Source: Burkholderia sp. (GTDB lineage Bacteria; Pseudomonadota; Gammaproteobacteria; Burkholderiales; Burkholderiaceae). From it: a stretch of 64,000 nt of DNA. Made by a program: the position numbers and the translations under genes. The notes under the pieces are model-generated. The model was not told where the DNA came from. It did not search any database and saw nothing but the letters and a program-made list of their open reading frames with translations. The stretch lies in assembly GCA_031253835.1 (NCBI GenBank), contig JAIRVP010000048.1, positions 186,001-250,000 of the forward strand, in the 5' to 3' direction. Of this stretch, positions 60,804 through 64,000 are shown in pieces. Within the stretch, counting starts at the first letter, position 1, and every line of letters begins with the position of its first letter.

Positions 60804-62221
60804 AGAGGACGATGAACTCCCTCACCACGCGCCGCATGTTCCCGTTGCGGCGCGCACTGGCGGCCGGTGCGAGCTGGGCCGTATTCGGCTTCGCCGGCAC
60901 GACGGCCTTCGCGCAACCGGCCGCGCCCGCCGCGGCTTCCGGTCCGGCGGCCGCGCCGGTGACCCAGTCCGCCGACGCGAACCTGATCAAGCGCGGCGAA
61001 TACCTCGCGCGCGCCGGCGACTGCATCGCGTGCCACACCGCGAGCGGCGGCAAGCCGTTCGCGGGCGGGTTGAAGTTCGACACGCCGATCGGCGGCATCT
61101 ACTCGACGAACATCACGCCGGACCCGAAGACGGGCCTCGGCGGCTGGACCTACGAGGACTTCACGCGCGCGGTGCGCGAAGGCGTGCGCAAGAACGGCGA
61201 CACGATGTATCCGGCGATGCCGTTCCCGTCGTATGCGCGCCTGACCGACGACGACATGAAGGCGCTGTACGCGTACTTCATGCACGGCGTCGCGCCCGTC
61301 GAGCACGAGAACCGCGCGGTCGACATCGTGTGGCCGCTGTCGATGCGCTGGCCGCTCGGGATCTGGCGCAAGATGTTCGCGCCGACGCCGAAGCCGTTCG
61401 ATGCGGCGCCGTACACCGATCCGGTGGTCGCGCGCGGCGCGTATCTCGTGCAGGGTCTCGGCCATTGCGGCGCGTGCCACACGCCGCGCGCGCCGACGAT
61501 GCAGGAGCGCGGGCTGACCGACGCGGACGGCCCGGACTTCCTGGCCGGCGGCGCGGCGATCGACGGCTGGGTGCCGACGAGCCTGCGCGGCGAGCCGCGC
61601 ACGGGCCTCGGCACGTGGAACGAAACCGAGATCGTGCAGTTCCTGAAGACGGGCCGCACGCTGCGCACGGCCGCATTCGGCGGGATGACGGACGTGGTCG
61701 GCCACAGCATGCAGCACATGACCGACGACGACCTGAACGCGATCGCACGCTACCTGAAGACGCTGCCGCCGCGCGTGCAGGGCGAGCAGCCGCACGTGTA
61801 CGACGCGGCTGCCGCGAAGGCGCTGCAGGCCGGCGATGCAAGCAGGCCGGGCGCGGCCGTCTATCGCGACAACTGCATGGCCTGCCACCGCAGCGACGGC
61901 CACGGCTACACGCGCGTGTTCCCGGCGCTCGCCGGCAACCCGGTGGTGCAGGGCGACGATCCGACCTCGCTGATCCACGTCGTGCTGGAAGGCAGCGCGC
62001 TGGAGGGGACGCGCACCGCGCCGTCGACCTTCACGATGCCGCCGTTCGGCTGGCGCCTGTCGGACCAGGAGGTCGCGGACGTGTCGAACTTCGTGCGCAC
62101 GAGCTGGGGCAACACGGGTGCGCCGGTGACGGCCGCGCAGGTCGCGAAGGTGCGCAAGAGCGTGCCGTCGACGCGACCCGAACCGCCGCCGGGCGCGCGG
62201 TTCCCGCAAGCGTCGCGCTGA
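60800..62221 (+). CDS. Gluconate 2-dehydrogenase triheme cytochrome c subunit
   Basis: A 473-residue protein; ATG at 60800 overlaps the FAD subunit stop (ATGA). A signal peptide (RALAAGASWAVFGFAGTTAF) is followed by three CxxCH heme sites: CIACH, CGACH and CMACH, spaced along the length. It takes electrons from the FAD subunit to ubiquinone at the membrane. Order gamma-FAD-cytochrome in three coupled genes is that of membrane-bound gluconate and related dehydrogenases. Confidence 0.94.
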   Translation: MKRTMNSLTTRRMFPLRRALAAGASWAVFGFAGTTAFAQPAAPAAASGPAAAPVTQSADANLIKRGEYLARAGDCIACHTASGGKPFAGGLKFDTPIGGIYSTNITPDPKTGLGGWTYEDFTRAVREGVRKNGDTMYPAMPFPSYARLTDDDMKALYAYFMHGVAPVEHENRAVDIVWPLSMRWPLGIWRKMFAPTPKPFDAAPYTDPVVARGAYLVQGLGHCGACHTPRAPTMQERGLTDADGPDFLAGGAAIDGWVPTSLRGEPRTGLGTWNETEIVQFLKTGRTLRTAAFGGMTDVVGHSMQHMTDDDLNAIARYLKTLPPRVQGEQPHVYDAAAAKALQAGDASRPGAAVYRDNCMACHRSDGHGYTRVFPALAGNPVVQGDDPTSLIHVVLEGSALEGTRTAPSTFTMPPFGWRLSDQEVADVSNFVRTSWGNTGAPVTAAQVAKVRKSVPSTRPEPPPGARFPQASR

Positions 62222-62228
62222 CGCGGAC

Positions 62229-62248
62229 GGCGGGGCGCCGGCCCCGCC
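62229..62248 (+). terminator. Hairpin after cytochrome gene
   Basis: GGCGGGGC (62229-62236) pairs with GCCCCGCC (62241-62248) around GCCG, eight bases after the stop. Confidence 0.5.
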
Positions 62249-62320
62249 TGTCCGACCCGTTCCAGGGCGCCGGCCGTGACGTGCGGCGCCTGTCGTTTCA
62301 CCGGGGTTGCACCCCGCCAG

Positions 62321-62357
62321 GGCGCGCGGCCGCGGGGACTTTTCGCGGCCGCGCGCC
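62321..62357 (+). terminator. Very strong 14-bp GC hairpin
   Basis: GGCGCGCGGCCGCG (62321-62334) and its perfect complement (62344-62357) flank a 9-base loop; ATTCTT follows. It lies between the gluconate dehydrogenase operon and the antiporter gene and probably ends the operon, in tandem with the hairpin at 62229. Confidence 0.6.
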
Positions 62358-62429
62358 ATTCTTCCGCCTCATCCCTTATCCTTCCACTCTTGAACCTTAC
62401 TAAATAGTTACAAGAACTTGGGAGGGGGG

Positions 62430-64000
62430 ATGCCTCATGACGTCAGCCTGATTGCGTTGCTCGCGGCCGGTTTCGGTCTCGCGATGATCTTCGGTTACCT
62501 CGCGTCGCTGCTGAAAATGCCGCCGCTCGTCGGCTATCTGCTTGCCGGGATCGTGATCGGCCCCGGCACGCCCGGTTTCGTCGGCGACCTGTCGCTCGCG
62601 CAGCAGCTCGCGGAAGTGGGCGTGATGCTGCTGATGTTCGGCGTCGGCCTGCATTTTTCACTCGGCGATCTGCTCGCGGTGCGCAAGATCGCGCTGCCGG
62701 GCGCCGTCGTCCAGATTACCGTCGCGACGCTGCTCGGCGGCGGGCTCGCACTCACGTGGGGCTGGAGCCTCGGCGCGGCGCTCGTGTTCGGGCTTGCGCT
62801 GTCGGTCGCGAGTACCGTCGTGCTGCTGCGCGCGCTGGAAGGTCGCGGGCTCGTCGAGACCGTCAACGGGCGCATCGCGGTCGGCTGGCTGGTCGTCGAG
62901 GATCTCGTGATGGTGCTCGTGCTGGTGCTGCTGCCGCCCGTCGCGGGGCTGCTCGGCGGCACGCCGCCCGGCGATACGCAGGCGGCCGGCGGCAGCGTGT
63001 GGGGCACGCTCGGCGTCACGATGCTGAAGGTCGCGGCGTTCATCGCGCTGATGCTGGTGGTCGGCAAGCGCGTGTTCCCGCGCATTCTGTGGCTCGTCGC
63101 GCGCACGGGTTCGCGCGAGCTGTTCACGCTGTGCATGATCGCGGCCGCGGTCGGCATCGCGTTCGGCGCGGCGAAGCTGTTCGACGTGTCGTTCGCGCTC
63201 GGCGCGTTCTTCGCCGGGATGATGATGCGCGAGTCGGAATTCAGCCGGCGCGCGGCCGACGAGACGCTGCCGCTGCGCGACGCGTTCTCGGTGTTGTTTT
63301 TCATCTCGGTCGGCATGCTGTTCGACCCGAAGGTGCTGCTTGAAGAGCCGCTGCACGTGATCGAGGTCGCGGCGATCGTGCTGGTCGGCAAGACGCTCGC
63401 GGCCGTCGCGCTCGTGATCGCGTTCCGCTATCCGCTGAACACCGCGCTGACGGTCGGCGCGGGCCTCGCGCAGATCGGCGAATTCTCGTTCATCCTCGCG
63501 GGGCTCGGCCGGGCGCTCGGGCTGCTGTCGGCCGAGGGGCAGAGCCTGATTCTGGCGGTCGCGCTGATCTCGATCGCGATGAATACGCTGCTGTTCGCGA
63601 TGATCGACCCGGCGCTCGCCTGGATCCGCAAGCATTCGGCGTTCGCGCGCAAGCTCGAGGCGCGCGACGATCCGCTCGCCGCGCTGCCGATGTCGACGCC
63701 GCAGACGCACCTGACCGGGCAGGTCGTGATCGTCGGCTACGGCAAGGTCGGCACGCGGATCGCGCATGCACTGGACGAGCGCGGGATCGCGTACGTCGTC
63801 GTCGAGCAGAACCGCGAACTCGTCGAGAAGCTGCGCGCGGACGGCATCGCGGCCGTGTCGGGCGACGCGATCGAGCCGATCGTGCTCGTGCAGGCGCATA
63901 TCGCGCGGGCCGGGATGCTGGTCGTCACGCTGCCCGACGTGTTCGACGTGCGGCAGATCGTCGAGATCTCGCGCACGCTCAACCCGTCGCTCGAGGTCGT
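62430..64000 (+). CDS. Kef/YbaL-type cation:proton antiporter, 3' end outside window
   Basis: ATG at 62430 follows a strong GGGAGGGGGG. About 523 residues are visible. The start MPHDVSLIALLAAGFGLAMI opens a CPA2-type transporter with about 12 spans; LVGYLLAGIVIGPGTPGFVG and FGVGLHFSLGDLLAVRKIAL are typical. A TrkA-N/RCK nucleotide-binding domain begins at GQVVIVGYGKVGTRIAHALD near residue 430. The layout is that of YbaL/KefB-like potassium or cation efflux systems. No stop is reached before 64000. Confidence 0.9.
   Translation, partial: MPHDVSLIALLAAGFGLAMIFGYLASLLKMPPLVGYLLAGIVIGPGTPGFVGDLSLAQQLAEVGVMLLMFGVGLHFSLGDLLAVRKIALPGAVVQITVATLLGGGLALTWGWSLGAALVFGLALSVASTVVLLRALEGRGLVETVNGRIAVGWLVVEDLVMVLVLVLLPPVAGLLGGTPPGDTQAAGGSVWGTLGVTMLKVAAFIALMLVVGKRVFPRILWLVARTGSRELFTLCMIAAAVGIAFGAAKLFDVSFALGAFFAGMMMRESEFSRRAADETLPLRDAFSVLFFISVGMLFDPKVLLEEPLHVIEVAAIVLVGKTLAAVALVIAFRYPLNTALTVGAGLAQIGEFSFILAGLGRALGLLSAEGQSLILAVALISIAMNTLLFAMIDPALAWIRKHSAFARKLEARDDPLAALPMSTPQTHLTGQVVIVGYGKVGTRIAHALDERGIAYVVVEQNRELVEKLRADGIAAVSGDAIEPIVLVQAHIARAGMLVVTLPDVFDVRQIVEISRTLNPSLEV

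Noticed and set aside
1..64000. CRISPR arrays, insertion sequences, tRNA or rRNA genes, integrases
   Set aside because: No spaced direct repeats, transposase or integrase motifs, or tRNA/rRNA signatures were recognised in any part of the window.

Overview
The window is GC-rich, densely packed DNA of a Burkholderia, most likely the Burkholderia cepacia complex. This rests on the codon and base bias, the T6SS gene families, the exopolysaccharide locus and the gluconate dehydrogenase operon. I could run no database search, so family calls come from reading the translated sequence.

Positions 1-17654 are the distal part of a type VI secretion (T6SS) cluster on the plus strand: tssA (cut by the window edge), tssF, tssG, tssJ, vgrG, a two-domain peptidoglycan-hydrolase effector, an AT-rich secreted protein that is probably its immunity factor, a PAAR tip protein, a membrane protein of unknown role, tssM, and then a second tssF and a second tssJ. 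The baseplate and sheath genes tssB, C, E, H, K and L are not in view and presumably lie to the left. Positions 17655-18626 hold decayed zinc-ribbon gene remnants, one broken at an 8-T run. A LysR regulator, a DUF4865 gene and a 40-residue membrane micro-ORF follow.

Positions 20389-53065 form a large polysaccharide locus. It has a secreted GH3 glycosidase, a GT2 transferase, a Wzx-like flippase, a tandem alpha/beta-hydrolase, Wza- and Wzc-like export proteins, a Wzy-like polymerase, an acyltransferase, a secreted beta-helix protein, bifunctional GDP-mannose synthesis protein ManC, two GT4 transferases and a WbaP-type initiating sugar-phosphate transferase. Two regulator types are embedded: a sigma54 enhancer-binding protein (BerB-like) and two Crp/Fnr proteins, one of them BerA-like and preceded by a near-consensus sigma54 promoter. 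The arrangement matches what I recall of the c-di-GMP-controlled Bep exopolysaccharide locus of B. cenocepacia.

Between the two regulators lies a five-gene operon in which every junction is a 4-base stop/start overlap: carrier protein, acyl-CoA dehydrogenase-like protein, class-II-synthetase-like amino acid:[carrier protein] ligase, DUF1839 and a GH2 glycosidase. This is the best candidate for a poorly described system. It would load an amino acid on a carrier protein within a polysaccharide locus, by a route outside ribosomal and classical nonribosomal synthesis.

Positions 53372-64000 hold general genes: a DksA/TraR zinc-finger protein, a PolX-type DNA polymerase with a PHP domain, alanine dehydrogenase, a DUF3995 membrane protein, a three-gene gluconate 2-dehydrogenase operon (gamma, FAD and triheme cytochrome subunits), and the start of a Kef/YbaL-type cation:proton antiporter cut by the right edge. 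I saw no tRNA, rRNA, CRISPR array, insertion sequence or integrase.
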